The notes under the pieces are model-generated. The model did not search any database, was not told the origin of the DNA, and saw only the letters and a program-made list of their open reading frames with translations. DNA of 41,968 nt from Burkholderia cepacia (lineage in GTDB: Bacteria > Pseudomonadota > Gammaproteobacteria > Burkholderiales > Burkholderiaceae), in assembly GCF_001039005.1 (NCBI RefSeq), contig NZ_LDWR01000060.1:1-41968 (forward strand). Reading direction: 5' to 3'. Within the stretch, counting starts at the first letter, position 1, and the number at the start of each line of letters is the position of its first letter. The position numbers were made by a program, and so were the translations under genes. This document shows, one piece after another, positions 6,826 to 15,194 of this stretch.

Positions 6826-8271
6826 ATGCCCTTCCTCAACGACCGAGCGCGCGGCGCCCGCCGCCTGATTCCCGCGCTCGCCGCGCTTATGATCGCCGGC
6901 TGCGCCCCGTTCGGCCCGCAACGCCCGGCGGCCCGCATCACGCCCCTCGAGCAGCTCGATGCGGGCGCCGCGATCCGCTCCGCCGGCGCCGGCTCGCCGA
7001 CGATCGCCGAGCGCTGGTGGACCGCGTTCGGCGATGCGCAGCTGGATCGCCTCGTCGACGATGCGCTGGCCCGCGCACCGACGCTGCAGGCGCAGCGCGA
7101 ACGCGTCGCGCAGGCGCTGGCCGACGCCGACGTCGAAAACGCCGCGCTGGTGCCGCAACTCGGCGCGACGGCGAGCGCGGTGCCGACGCGCCTGCCCGGC
7201 AGCTACCGGACGCCGCCGCCCGCGGCCGGACACTGGCAGGTCGACGCGCAGGCGCTCCTCGGCGCATCGTGGGATCTCGACATCGCCGGCCGACAGCACG
7301 CGCTGGCGCGCGCCGCCGCGCTGCGCGCGGACCAGCAGCGCGCGCTCGAGCACGCGGCCACCGTGTCGCTGCAGGCGGCGATCGTCGAAACCTATCTGCA
7401 GCTCGCGCTCGAACAGCAACTGCTCGCGATCGCGCGCGAAACGCTGCAGCAGCACAGCTATCTGCTCCGCCTCACGTCGCAACGCGCCGATGCCGGTCTC
7501 GACATGCAGGTCGCCGTGCTCAGGGCGAGCGAACCCATCCCGCACGCGCAGGCCGACATCAACACGCATGCAGCCGCATCGGCCCGGCTGCGCCACCGGC
7601 TGGCCGCGCTCGTCGGACGGGGGCCCGGTTACGCCGATGCGCTGACGCCCGCCGCGCCGCCGGCGGCCGAGCTGCCGATGCCGGCCGTCGTGCCCGCGGC
7701 GCTGATCGGCCGCCGGCCGGACGTGCTGGCCGCGCGCTACCGGGTCGAAGCCGAAGCAGAGAACATCGACGCGGCGCGCGCCGCGTTCTATCCGGACGTC
7801 AACCTGCTGGCCTTCGCCGGCGTGCAGAGCTTCGGCTTCCGCGCGCTGTTCCACGGCAACAGCGGCACGTTCGGCGCGGGCCCCGCGATCACGTTGCCGA
7901 TTTTCGAGGGCGGGCGCCTGCGCGCCGGCCTGCGCGCTCAAACCGCCGCCTACAACGCCGCCGTCGCGGTGTACGACGACACGGTCGTCAACGCGCTCGC
8001 GCAGGTCAGCGACACCCTCGTCGAGATCGACACGCTCGGCCGGCAGCGCGCGCTTCAGCGCGAGGCGCTGTCGCGCGCGCAACAGACCTACGCCATCGAG
8101 ACGCAGCGCTACCGAAAAGGCATTTCCGGCTACCTCGACGTCCTGCTCGCGGAAGGCCGGCTGCTCGAGGATCGCGCGTCGGTCGCCCGTGCGGATGCGT
8201 CGTTCGCGATCGAGCATGCCCGCCTGATCGCCGCGCTCGGCGGCACCACTTCCACTGGAGTCACGCAATGA
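6826..8271 (+). CDS. NodT/OprM-type outer membrane efflux lipoprotein
   Basis: A 481-residue outer membrane factor. The N-terminus is a lipoprotein signal, RRLIPALAALMIAGC, with lipobox Cys26. Two repeated OEP domains follow, about 65-265 and 280-475, each with the helical hairpin and amphipathic strands expected of a trimeric TolC-like channel (WWTAFGDAQLDRLVDDAL; RRPDVLAARYRVEAEAENIDAARAAFYPDVNL). It would form the outer membrane exit duct for the EmrAB pump encoded next. ATG 6826 has AGGAAA upstream; an earlier in-frame ATG at 6712 precedes the signal peptide and is unlikely. The stop overlaps the EmrA start (ATGA). Export of the island's product is the likely job. Confidence 0.92.
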   Translation: MPFLNDRARGARRLIPALAALMIAGCAPFGPQRPAARITPLEQLDAGAAIRSAGAGSPTIAERWWTAFGDAQLDRLVDDALARAPTLQAQRERVAQALADADVENAALVPQLGATASAVPTRLPGSYRTPPPAAGHWQVDAQALLGASWDLDIAGRQHALARAAALRADQQRALEHAATVSLQAAIVETYLQLALEQQLLAIARETLQQHSYLLRLTSQRADAGLDMQVAVLRASEPIPHAQADINTHAAASARLRHRLAALVGRGPGYADALTPAAPPAAELPMPAVVPAALIGRRPDVLAARYRVEAEAENIDAARAAFYPDVNLLAFAGVQSFGFRALFHGNSGTFGAGPAITLPIFEGGRLRAGLRAQTAAYNAAVAVYDDTVVNALAQVSDTLVEIDTLGRQRALQREALSRAQQTYAIETQRYRKGISGYLDVLLAEGRLLEDRASVARADASFAIEHARLIAALGGTTSTGVTQ

Positions 8272-9467
8272 ACCGTCCTGAATCCCCCGCCGCCGAGCCG
8301 TCGCTGCAACGCGCGCGCCGGCGCTACTTCCGCTGGCTCTTCATCGCGCTCGCCGGCGCGGCCGGCCTCGCCGCCGCCGCGTGGGCCACCACGCGCGGCA
8401 CCGAGACGACCGACGATGCGTACGTGTCCGGCGACGTCGTGCAGATCTCGCCGCAGATCGGCGGCACCGTCGACGCGGTGCGCGTGCAGAATGCCGACTG
8501 GGTCCGTCCGGGCGACCTGCTGTTCAGCGTCGACAAGACCGATGCCCGGCTCGCGCTGGACGAAGCGGTCGCGCAACTCGCGCACGCGGTGCGCCAATAC
8601 CGCACCGCGCATGCGGACGCGGTGCGCGAAGAAGCGCAGATCCGGGTGCGGCGCACCGAATGGTCCAAGGCGAACGACGACCTGCAGCGCCGGCTGAGCC
8701 TCGCGCAAGACGGCGGCGTGTCGCGCGAGGACCTGCGCCATGCGCGGGATGCGATGGACGGCGCGGCAGCGGCGCTGAACGCGCAGCAGGCCGCGTACGA
8801 CGCGACGCTCGCGCACACCGACGGCACGTCGATCGACACGAATCCGCTCGTGCGCGCGGCGGCGTCCCGGGTCCGCAGCGCGGCGCTAGCGCTGCGCCGC
8901 ACCGAAATACGCGCACCGCTCGGCGGGCTCGTCACGCGCCGGGTCGTGCAGGTCGGCCAGCACGTGTCGCCCGGCGCGCCGTCGCTGGCGGTCGTGCCGA
9001 TCGATCACGTGTGGGTCGAAGCCAATTTCAAGGAATCGCAACTGCGCGGCATGCGCGCCGGGCAGGCGGTCGAACTGTTCTCGGACCTGTACGGCAGCGA
9101 CGTTGTGTTCCACGGGTACGTCGTCGGGCTCGAAGCCGGCACCGGCGCCGCCTTCGCGGCCGTGCCCGCGCAAAACGCGACCGGCAACTGGATCAAGGTC
9201 GTCCAGCGCGTGCCGGTCCGGATCGCGCTCGATCCCGCCGAGCTGCGCGCGCACCCGCTGCGCATCGGCCTGTCGATGACGGCATCGGTGCCGGTCGATC
9301 ACGGCCCCGGCACCGCATCGGCGTCGCCGCCCGCCCGTCCGCCCGAAGCGCGCCGGTCGGTCGACGCCACGTCGATCTATCGTGACGACGACGAAGCGGG
9401 CGATGCGCTCGTCGCCGAAACGATTCGCGCGAACAGCGGCGCGCGCCCGCTCGCACCGGGAGCCTGA
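8268..9467 (+). CDS. emrA: EmrA/HlyD-type periplasmic adaptor of an efflux pump
   Basis: A 399-residue membrane fusion protein. A single membrane anchor is at about 25-47 (WLFIALAGAAGLAAAAWA), then the biotinyl-lipoyl half-motif TDDAYVSGDVVQISPQIGGTV, a long alpha-helical hairpin (about 95-205), the second lipoyl half (RAPLGGLVTRRVVQVGQHV) and a beta-barrel domain. TDDAYV is a hallmark of EmrA-type adaptors that pair with DHA2 MFS transporters. The C-terminal 55 residues are a low-complexity Ala/Pro/Asp-rich tail that is longer than in Escherichia coli EmrA. It overlaps the outer membrane factor gene by 4 bases and is 2 bases from emrB. Confidence 0.92.
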   Translation: MNRPESPAAEPSLQRARRRYFRWLFIALAGAAGLAAAAWATTRGTETTDDAYVSGDVVQISPQIGGTVDAVRVQNADWVRPGDLLFSVDKTDARLALDEAVAQLAHAVRQYRTAHADAVREEAQIRVRRTEWSKANDDLQRRLSLAQDGGVSREDLRHARDAMDGAAAALNAQQAAYDATLAHTDGTSIDTNPLVRAAASRVRSAALALRRTEIRAPLGGLVTRRVVQVGQHVSPGAPSLAVVPIDHVWVEANFKESQLRGMRAGQAVELFSDLYGSDVVFHGYVVGLEAGTGAAFAAVPAQNATGNWIKVVQRVPVRIALDPAELRAHPLRIGLSMTASVPVDHGPGTASASPPARPPEARRSVDATSIYRDDDEAGDALVAETIRANSGARPLAPGA

Positions 9468-9469
9468 CG

Positions 9470-11008
9470 ATGCGCTTCTTCGCCCGGAACGCGGCGCCGA
9501 AACTGCCGCTGGAGCCGCTCGCCGGCATGCCGCTGGCGCTTGTCGCGATCGCGGTCAGCGTCGCGAATTTCATGCAGACGCTCGACCTGACGATCGCGAA
9601 CGTCGCCGTCCCGACCATCGCGGGCGATCTCGGCGTCGCACCGGACATGGGCACGTGGATGCTGACCTCGTTCGCGACGCCGCTCGCGATCACGCTGCCG
9701 CTCACCGGCTGGCTCACGCAGCGCTTCGGCCAGGTGCGGCTGTTCCGCGTATCGGTGGTGCTGTTCGTGCTCACGTCGATCCTGTGCGGGATGGCGCCGA
9801 ACTTTGAGTCGCTGCTGCTGTTTCGCGCGCTTCAGGGCGCCGCGTCGGGCCCGATCACCGCGCTGTCACAGGCGCTGCTGCTCGCGGTGTTCCCGTCGAC
9901 GCGCCGCCACGTCGCATTGGCCGTATGGCAGACCACGACGTTCGTCGCGCCGGTGCTCGGGCCGATCGCCGGCGGCTGGATCACCGACAACCTGAGCTGG
10001 CCATACATCTTCTATGTGAACGTGCCGCCGGGCGTGCTCGTGCTGGGCGTGCTCTCGCGGCTGCTGGCGGGACGCGACAACGCGACGCGGCGGCTGCCGG
10101 TCGACGTCGTCGGGCTGCTGCTGCTCACCGCCGCGTTCGGTTCGTTCCAGTTGCTGCTCGATCGCGGCCAGAACCTCGACTGGTTCGCATCCGACGAAAT
10201 CCGCGTGCTGGCGGTCGTGGGCGCCGTGTCGTTCGTCGCGCTGATCCTCTGGGAGCTGACCGACAGCCATCCGATCGTCGACCTGCGGCTGTTCGCGGAC
10301 CGCAACTTCACGACGAGCACGCTCGCGATCACGGTCGGCTTCGGGCTCTACTTCGGCGCGCTGGTGCTCGTGCCGCTGTGGCTGCAGACGCAGCAGGGAT
10401 ACACGGCGACCTGGGCCGGCATCGCCACCGCGCCGCTCGGTCTCGCGGGGATCGTGATCGCGCCGCTGCTCGGCCGCTTCCAGGGCCGCACCGACCCGCG
10501 CCTGCTCGCGACCGTCGCGCTCGTCGGCTGGGGCGCCGCCTCGTTCTGGCGCATGCACTTCAACAGCGACGTGACGATCGGCGACATCGCCGCCAATTCG
10601 CTGCTGATGGGTGCCGCCACCGCGTTCTTCATCACGCCGCTCGTGTCGCTTTCGCTCGCCGGGCTGCCCCGCGAGCGGCTGCCCGCGGCATCCGGGCTGC
10701 AGAACGCGCTGCGGCGGATCGGCACCAGCGTCGCGACGTCGGTTGCGCCGACCTACTTCGAGCGCCGCTCCCGCGTGCACAACACCTATCTCGTCGACCA
10801 CATCACACCGTACGATTTCGCGTCCGGCGACTGGTTCGCGCGGCTCGATCACGCGGGGCTGTCGCCGTCCGGCGCGCTCGCGTCGGTCTCGCATGCGATC
10901 GACGTCGAAGCGCACATGCTCGCGCTGAACGACTTCTCGTTCGGCTGCCTGCTGCTGTTCGGCGCGACGCTGCTGACGGTCTGGTCGATCCGCTACCGCC
11001 ACGCGTGA
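9470..11008 (+). CDS. emrB: EmrB-type MFS drug exporter (DHA2 family)
   Basis: A 512-residue inner membrane protein with about 14 predicted transmembrane segments, the usual topology and length of DHA2 proton-drug antiporters. The signature VANFMQTLDLTIANVAVPTI in segment 1 with its conserved Asp, the loop 2-3 motif GWLTQRFGQVR, and the FQGAASGP-like segment after loop 4 are all visible. It would use the proton gradient to drive export through the adaptor and outer membrane factor encoded directly upstream. Last gene of the exporter operon. Emr systems export hydrophobic weak acids and uncouplers, which would fit an acidic aromatic or tropolone-like product; this fit is inference. Confidence 0.93.
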   Translation: MRFFARNAAPKLPLEPLAGMPLALVAIAVSVANFMQTLDLTIANVAVPTIAGDLGVAPDMGTWMLTSFATPLAITLPLTGWLTQRFGQVRLFRVSVVLFVLTSILCGMAPNFESLLLFRALQGAASGPITALSQALLLAVFPSTRRHVALAVWQTTTFVAPVLGPIAGGWITDNLSWPYIFYVNVPPGVLVLGVLSRLLAGRDNATRRLPVDVVGLLLLTAAFGSFQLLLDRGQNLDWFASDEIRVLAVVGAVSFVALILWELTDSHPIVDLRLFADRNFTTSTLAITVGFGLYFGALVLVPLWLQTQQGYTATWAGIATAPLGLAGIVIAPLLGRFQGRTDPRLLATVALVGWGAASFWRMHFNSDVTIGDIAANSLLMGAATAFFITPLVSLSLAGLPRERLPAASGLQNALRRIGTSVATSVAPTYFERRSRVHNTYLVDHITPYDFASGDWFARLDHAGLSPSGALASVSHAIDVEAHMLALNDFSFGCLLLFGATLLTVWSIRYRHA

Positions 11009-11406
11009 CGCATGAGCCGCGGCCGGCGGCCGCGGCGCACACCGTGTGCGACACGTTCCGCTTCCTCCGCTTCGAAGAACGCGCGTCGCGATCGCAACGA
11101 CGTTCGATCATGACGGCGCTTCGGTACGCCTCCCTGACGGCGAAGCGCGCCCGCGCATGCACAGCCACTGCGTGCACCGGGCAGCGGCATGTGTGAAAAC
11201 GCGCGAGCGGAAAGATCCGGAACCCGTCTCGCCCGACGGGAGCGACGGACCGGGTAACCGGGCCGCCGACAGGCGGCGGAGGTATCTGCCGGATCGCATC
11301 GCCATCACCGATGAATCGATTGTGCCGATCGCGCTCGACGGCACCCCAAATGAAAAAGGGGCGCCGCGCCGATCGACACGGCGCGGCGCCCCTTCACCTG
11401 CACCGC
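11009..11406. other. convergent intergenic region
   Basis: The exporter operon and the Rieske operon meet tail to tail here. Just after the emrB stop there is a perfect hairpin, GCCGCGGCC-GGC-GGCCGCGGC (11016-11036), followed by GCACAC-C-GTGTGC (11037-11049), without a T-run; these may act as a rho-dependent or weak terminator for the plus strand. The minus-strand terminator is at 11356-11394. I see no convincing gene in the rest. Confidence 0.5.
11356..11394 (-). terminator. rho-independent terminator of the Rieske/DAHP synthase operon
   Basis: A perfect 13-base GC stem (GGGGCGCCGCGCC, 11358-11370, pairing with 11380-11392), extended by two A-T pairs, with a 9-base loop. Read on the minus strand it is followed directly by a run of T (plus-strand AAAAA at 11353-11357). 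It lies just downstream of the last minus-strand gene, which ends at 11407. Confidence 0.85.
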
Positions 11407-11718
11407 TTAACGCGGATCGACAGCGGCCGGCACGTAGCCGTCGGCGAGGATGCCGATCGTCCGCGCGGCCGGCTCGCGCAGCCGCTTCGCCGCCTGATAG
11501 CCTTCCGACCGATACCACTCACGGGCGCGCTCCGCCGACTCGAATTCGAGCACGACGACGCGCTTCGGTGCCCAGTCTCCTTCCAGCGTCTCGACTTCGG
11601 CGCCGCGCACCAGGAAGCGCCCGCCGTACGCAGCCACCGTCGGCGCGCCGAGCCGGCGGTACGCCTGGTATGCGTCGACGTCGTGCACGTCGATATCGAA
11701 CACCACGTACGCGCTCAT
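11407..11718 (-). CDS. DUF1330 dimeric alpha/beta-barrel protein
   Basis: A 103-residue DUF1330 protein (MSAYVVFDIDVHDVDAYQAYR; GAEVETLEGDWAPKRVVVLEFE), a ferredoxin-like dimeric barrel fold. Family members have no firmly established general activity; relatives of the fold include cofactor-free monooxygenases, dehydratases and small-ring cyclases. As the last gene of the Rieske operon, overlapping the ferredoxin stop by four bases, it may bind or convert a labile product of the dioxygenase. That role is inference. Confidence 0.85.
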   Translation of the reverse strand: MSAYVVFDIDVHDVDAYQAYRRLGAPTVAAYGGRFLVRGAEVETLEGDWAPKRVVVLEFESAERAREWYRSEGYQAAKRLREPAARTIGILADGYVPAAVDPR

Positions 11719-12065
11719 GATCGCGCCTCCGACGGCGCCGCCGCATCGGCCGGCGCGAGTTGCACGAACACGCGGCCGTTCTCGATCTTCACCGGATAGG
11801 TACGCACGCACGTCGTCAGCGGCGCGCACAGCGCAATGCCGGTCCGCACGCTGAAGCGCCCCTGATGCAGCGGGCATTCGATCTCGTCGTCGAGCAGGAA
11901 GCCGTCGCTCAGTCGCGCGTCGCCGTGCGTGCACTGGTTCTCGGTCGCGAAGATCGCGTCGCCGACCGCATACAGCGCGATGTCGCGCCCGCCCACCCAG
12001 ACGCCAAGTATTCCGTCGGTGCGCACCGTCTCCGGCGCGACCGCATCGATCCATTCCGTAGTCAC
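11715..12065 (-). CDS. Rieske-type ferredoxin of the dioxygenase
   Basis: A 116-residue Rieske [2Fe-2S] ferredoxin. The cluster ligands are visible as CTH (Cys45, His47) and CPLH (Cys64, His67), 16 residues apart, in the context ENQCTHGDARLSDGF and IECPLHQGRF. It would carry electrons to the Rieske oxygenase encoded upstream (12080-13867). The start is GTG at 12065, with AGGTG about six bases before it, 14 bases after the beta-subunit stop; no ATG is available. No ferredoxin reductase gene is present in the operon, so a reductase must be borrowed. Confidence 0.9.
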   Translation of the reverse strand: MTTEWIDAVAPETVRTDGILGVWVGGRDIALYAVGDAIFATENQCTHGDARLSDGFLLDDEIECPLHQGRFSVRTGIALCAPLTTCVRTYPVKIENGRVFVQLAPADAAAPSEARS

Positions 12066-12079
12066 TTTCGGCACCTCGT

Positions 12080-12607
12080 TCAGATCGGGAAAATCAGCGA
12101 GTTCGGAATCATCTCGCTGTCGTAGACGCAGATGCGCGACTCGAAACGCAGCCCCTGCGGCGTGCGCACGATCCGGTCCAGATAGCGCCCCGTGTTGTAC
12201 ACGTCGCTCATCTGCTCGGTCTTCGTGCGCAGCACCGCATAGTTCGTCTCCGCCTCGATCACCGTGTCGTCGAGATACGTGACGAGCGGCAGCCCGATCA
12301 CGTGGCGCTGGTAGTACGGGTCGAAGAACAGCGTCTCCTTGATCCCGTAGACGCGATCCTTCAGCATGCCCTTGCTCTCGAAATCCATCACCGCGAGCGG
12401 CAGGTTGCGCTCGTGGTTCTCGCGCGGTACCACCGTGTACCGGCATTGCTCGACGAAGAATTCCGGCCACGCATCCCAGTCGCCGCCGTCGAGCACGGCC
12501 GCATACCGCGCGTTGAGCTGGACGAGTGAATAGAAATCCTCGAAGCTCGCGCCGCCCGCATGCGGCTCGGCGGCCGGCCGGCCCGTTCGTGTCGTGATCG
12601 TGCTCAT
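12080..12607 (-). CDS. aromatic-ring-hydroxylating dioxygenase, beta subunit
   Basis: A 175-residue small subunit with a cone-shaped SnoaL/NTF2-like fold (YAAVLDGGDWDAWPEFF; ENHERNLPLAVMDFESKG; DTVIEAETNYAVLRTKTEQM). The pattern most resembles small subunits of anthranilate 1,2-dioxygenase (AndAd) and salicylate 5-hydroxylase (NagH) rather than naphthalene-type enzymes. It is structural and helps to form the alpha3beta3 hexamer. The ATG at 12607 directly abuts the alpha-subunit stop, with GGAGG in the end of the alpha gene as its ribosome binding site. Confidence 0.9.
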   Translation of the reverse strand: MSTITTRTGRPAAEPHAGGASFEDFYSLVQLNARYAAVLDGGDWDAWPEFFVEQCRYTVVPRENHERNLPLAVMDFESKGMLKDRVYGIKETLFFDPYYQRHVIGLPLVTYLDDTVIEAETNYAVLRTKTEQMSDVYNTGRYLDRIVRTPQGLRFESRICVYDSEMIPNSLIFPI

Positions 12608-13867
12608 TCAGGCCTCCATCACTTGGCGCCAGTACTGGTACATGCCGCGCACCAGCGTTTCGCTGACCATATGGTCGGTTTGCTCGTCGATCTGCCGGCC
12701 GCCGAGTTCGTTGTAGACGTTGCCGTGCTGGATCTGCTCGAAGCTCTGCTGCACGCATTCGATGACCTCGCCGTCGTCCGCCGACACGAAGCCGGCCGGC
12801 CCGAACAGATTGGCCTGGCGCAGACGGCGCCGCGTCATCTCCTCGGTGTCGGTCTCGAAACCGAAATGCGTCCACACGTAGTCGAACACGCCCGGGCTGA
12901 TTGGCCGGATGCGGCGCGTCGACAGCGCATTGACCTGCTGCTGGATGATGACGCTCGGCATCAGCGTGAGCATCACGACGGTCGGATCGCCCCACCACGG
13001 TTCGTGCACGACATCGAGGAAACGGTCGTCGTGCAGCGTCATGCGATCCTTGAAGCTCGTCACGTTGTGGGTCACCTCGCCGCCGCCGCCGCCGCTGCGG
13101 ATCGACACCATCGCGCCGTGCCGGTGATGCGCGTCGGTCACGAGCTTGGCGGGATTGTCCGCGCGCCACAGGCCGAAATTGACGAACCAGGTATGCAGCA
13201 GCCCCGCGTGATACGGATCCTTGATGTTCTCGACCATCAGCTTCCAGTTGCTCGGCACGCGCTGCCGCGTGTAGCCGAGCACGGTCAGCTTCGGGCCGTG
13301 GAACAGGCGATCGTAGTAAGGCAGGATGCGCGGGCCGAGGAAATCCTCGAACGACTCGACGTTCTCGTCGAACGACGCGAACACGGCACCGCCGCGCGTC
13401 GACACGCGCAGGCGCCGCAGCGCATGCTTGCCCGGATCGAAATCTGCCGGCATGCCGCCGTTGATCGTGCCGCCCTGACGCACGCCGCGCCGGAACGGCA
13501 CGCCGATCAGGTTACCCTTCAGGTCGTAGTTCCACTGGTGATACGGACAGTGGAAATCCTTCGCTTTCCCCGAGCGCTCGCGGCAGAACTGCATGCCGCG
13601 GTGCGCGCACGCGTTTTCGAAGACCACGATTTCGCCGTCCTCCGTGCGCGTCATCACGACGGATCGCTCGCCGACTTCCGTGCGCTGGAAATCGCCGGGA
13701 GACGGCACTTCGGCTTCGAGGCCGATGTAGCACCAGTGATTCGCGTAGAACAGGCGCTCGAGTTCGCGCTGGTACAGCGCTTCACTCGTGTACGCCTCGT
13801 ATGGCGTGCGGCTGGCGCCGTCGCCTTTCCAGTCGAGCGCGCGGGCGATGTCGATGGGTGAGTTCAA
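12608..13867 (-). CDS. aromatic-ring-hydroxylating dioxygenase, alpha subunit (AndAc/NagG-like)
   Basis: A 419-residue catalytic subunit. The Rieske domain has CAHRG (Cys87, His89) and CPYHQW (Cys107, His110). The mononuclear iron site is in NIKDPYHAGLLH, giving Asp217 as the inter-subunit electron bridge and His220 and His225 as ligands. NIKDPYHA.LLH is typical of the anthranilate dioxygenase (AndAc) and salicylate 5-hydroxylase (NagG) group, so a carboxylated or acidic aromatic-like ring is the expected substrate. The start is TTG at 13867, preceded by AGAGGAG about five bases upstream; extending further would overlap the DAHP synthase gene. Within this island it may add oxygen to the ring of the product; degradation or self-protection is an alternative. 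Confidence 0.9.
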   Translation of the reverse strand: MNSPIDIARALDWKGDGASRTPYEAYTSEALYQRELERLFYANHWCYIGLEAEVPSPGDFQRTEVGERSVVMTRTEDGEIVVFENACAHRGMQFCRERSGKAKDFHCPYHQWNYDLKGNLIGVPFRRGVRQGGTINGGMPADFDPGKHALRRLRVSTRGGAVFASFDENVESFEDFLGPRILPYYDRLFHGPKLTVLGYTRQRVPSNWKLMVENIKDPYHAGLLHTWFVNFGLWRADNPAKLVTDAHHRHGAMVSIRSGGGGGEVTHNVTSFKDRMTLHDDRFLDVVHEPWWGDPTVVMLTLMPSVIIQQQVNALSTRRIRPISPGVFDYVWTHFGFETDTEEMTRRRLRQANLFGPAGFVSADDGEVIECVQQSFEQIQHGNVYNELGGRQIDEQTDHMVSETLVRGMYQYWRQVMEA

Positions 13868-13880
13868 GAGAGCTCCTCTT

Positions 13881-14987
13881 TCAGTAAGAAACGGCTTGCA
13901 TCGCGACGGCGGCGCCGTGCGCGATGAAGCCGGCTGGCGAACGCCGCCGCGCAACCGCCGCGGCAGCCAACTGCTCGACGAGCTCGGCCGTGTGATTCCA
14001 GCCGAGACATGCGTCGGTAATGCTTTGGCCGAACACCGGCGGCGTACCCGGGACCAGGTCCTGCCGCCCCTCGACGAGGAACGACTCGATCATCACGCCC
14101 ACGATCGCGCGCTCCCCCCGATGCAGTTGCGCGGCGAGGTTGCCGCAGACGTCGATCTGCGCGCGCGTCTGCTTGCCGCTGTTGCCATGGCTCGCGTCGA
14201 TCACGACATACGGGGGAAGATGCGCGTCGCGCAGCGCGGCGCAGGCGGCCGCGACGCTGGCGGCGTCGTAGTTCGGGGACTTGCCGCCGCGCAGGACGAT
14301 ATGCGTGTCGGGATTGCCCGACGTGGTCGCGATTTCCACGCTGCCGGAGACGGACGACCTCAGGTAACTGTGCGACGCGCGCGACGCGCGGATCGCATCG
14401 ATCGCGACCTTCACGTTGCCGTCGGTGCCGTTCTTGAAGCCGACCGGCAGGTCGAGCCCCGATGCCGCCTGGCGATGGATCTGCGATTCGGTCGTCCGCG
14501 CGCCGATCGCGCCCCAGGACACGAGGTCGTCGAGATACGGCGCGGTCATCGGATCGAGAAACTCGGTCGCGGCCGGCAGGCCCAGCGCATTGATGCCGAG
14601 CAGCACCTTGCGCGCGACGCGCAGGCCGTCCTCGATCCGGAAACTGCCGTCGAGATACGGGTCGTTCAGGAGCCCTTTCCAGCCGACCGTGGTGCGCGGC
14701 TTTTCGAAATAGACGCGCATCACGATCTCGAGCACATCGGCGTACCGCTCGCGCAGCGGCGCGAGCCGGCGCGCGAACGCCAGCGCGGCCTCCGCGTCGT
14801 GGATCGAACACGGGCCGACGATCAGCGCAAGCCGGTCGTCCTCGCCCGCGATGATGCGCGCCAATGCGCGCCGCGCATCGCCGATCGACCGTGCCAAGCC
14901 GGGATCGCATGGCAACTCGGCGCGCAACCGCTGCGCACTGATCACCGCCACGCCCTGCGTCAACGCTGCCTCAACAGGTTTTTCCAT
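13881..14987 (-). CDS. aroG: 3-deoxy-7-phosphoheptulonate (DAHP) synthase, type I
   Basis: A 368-residue AroF/G/H-type enzyme that condenses phosphoenolpyruvate and erythrose 4-phosphate, the entry step of the shikimate pathway. Motifs are GPCSIHD (58-64, metal ligand Cys60), FEKPRTTVGWKG (94-105), EFLDP (142-146), FKNGTDG (184-190), GGKSPNY (234-240) and DASHGNS (264-270) with metal ligand His267. All catalytic blocks appear intact, unlike the related protein at 5480-6151. ATG 14987 has GGAG six to nine bases upstream. It is the first gene of the minus-strand operon, 13 bases before the Rieske alpha start, so precursor supply and ring oxidation are co-expressed. A secondary copy separate from housekeeping aroG is expected. 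Confidence 0.95.
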   Translation of the reverse strand: MEKPVEAALTQGVAVISAQRLRAELPCDPGLARSIGDARRALARIIAGEDDRLALIVGPCSIHDAEAALAFARRLAPLRERYADVLEIVMRVYFEKPRTTVGWKGLLNDPYLDGSFRIEDGLRVARKVLLGINALGLPAATEFLDPMTAPYLDDLVSWGAIGARTTESQIHRQAASGLDLPVGFKNGTDGNVKVAIDAIRASRASHSYLRSSVSGSVEIATTSGNPDTHIVLRGGKSPNYDAASVAAACAALRDAHLPPYVVIDASHGNSGKQTRAQIDVCGNLAAQLHRGERAIVGVMIESFLVEGRQDLVPGTPPVFGQSITDACLGWNHTAELVEQLAAAAVARRRSPAGFIAHGAAVAMQAVSY

Positions 14988-15194
14988 TTAACGCTCCACT
15001 CTCGCTGATCGGATGCCGATATACGGAGGCAATTAGAGCGCGGTCAAATCCCCGGTGATACTGTCATTTATCTCAGAAGCATTTCGCATAGTGGATATCT
15101 GTGATTTCCGACAGTATTCCGATATGCGGATCACGTCTAACTTAACTCCTGCACAAACCCGTTCTCACCCGCTGTTCAGCCAAGGAGCCTCGTA
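14988..15194. promoter_or_regulatory. divergent promoter region with repeated CCGATATRCGG sites
   Basis: This 207-base AT-richer gap separates the minus-strand DAHP synthase/Rieske operon from the plus-strand thioesterase. It carries CCGATATACGG (15017-15027) and CCGATATGCGG (15119-15129), two near-identical 11-mers each with CCG-N5-CGG symmetry, one near each gene start. ACTGTC (15060-15065) and GACAGT (15110-15115) form another widely spaced inverted pair. A LysR-type or LuxR-type regulator is a reasonable binder; the LysR gene at 16207 is nearest. Confidence 0.5.

Noticed and set aside
11016..11036. Rho-independent terminator for emrB
   Set aside because: The hairpin is perfect but lacks a T-run on the plus strand, so I describe it only as a hairpin within the intergenic region.
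11046..11720. 224-residue plus-strand open frame after emrB
   Set aside because: Arg/Pro-rich shadow that crosses the terminator hairpin and overlaps the DUF1330 gene antisense; no ribosome binding site.
11407..13867. Anthranilate or salicylate degradation operon
   Set aside because: The alpha and beta subunits resemble AndAc/NagG-type proteins, but there is no reductase or downstream catechol/gentisate pathway gene, and a DAHP synthase heads the operon. Kept only as an alternative.
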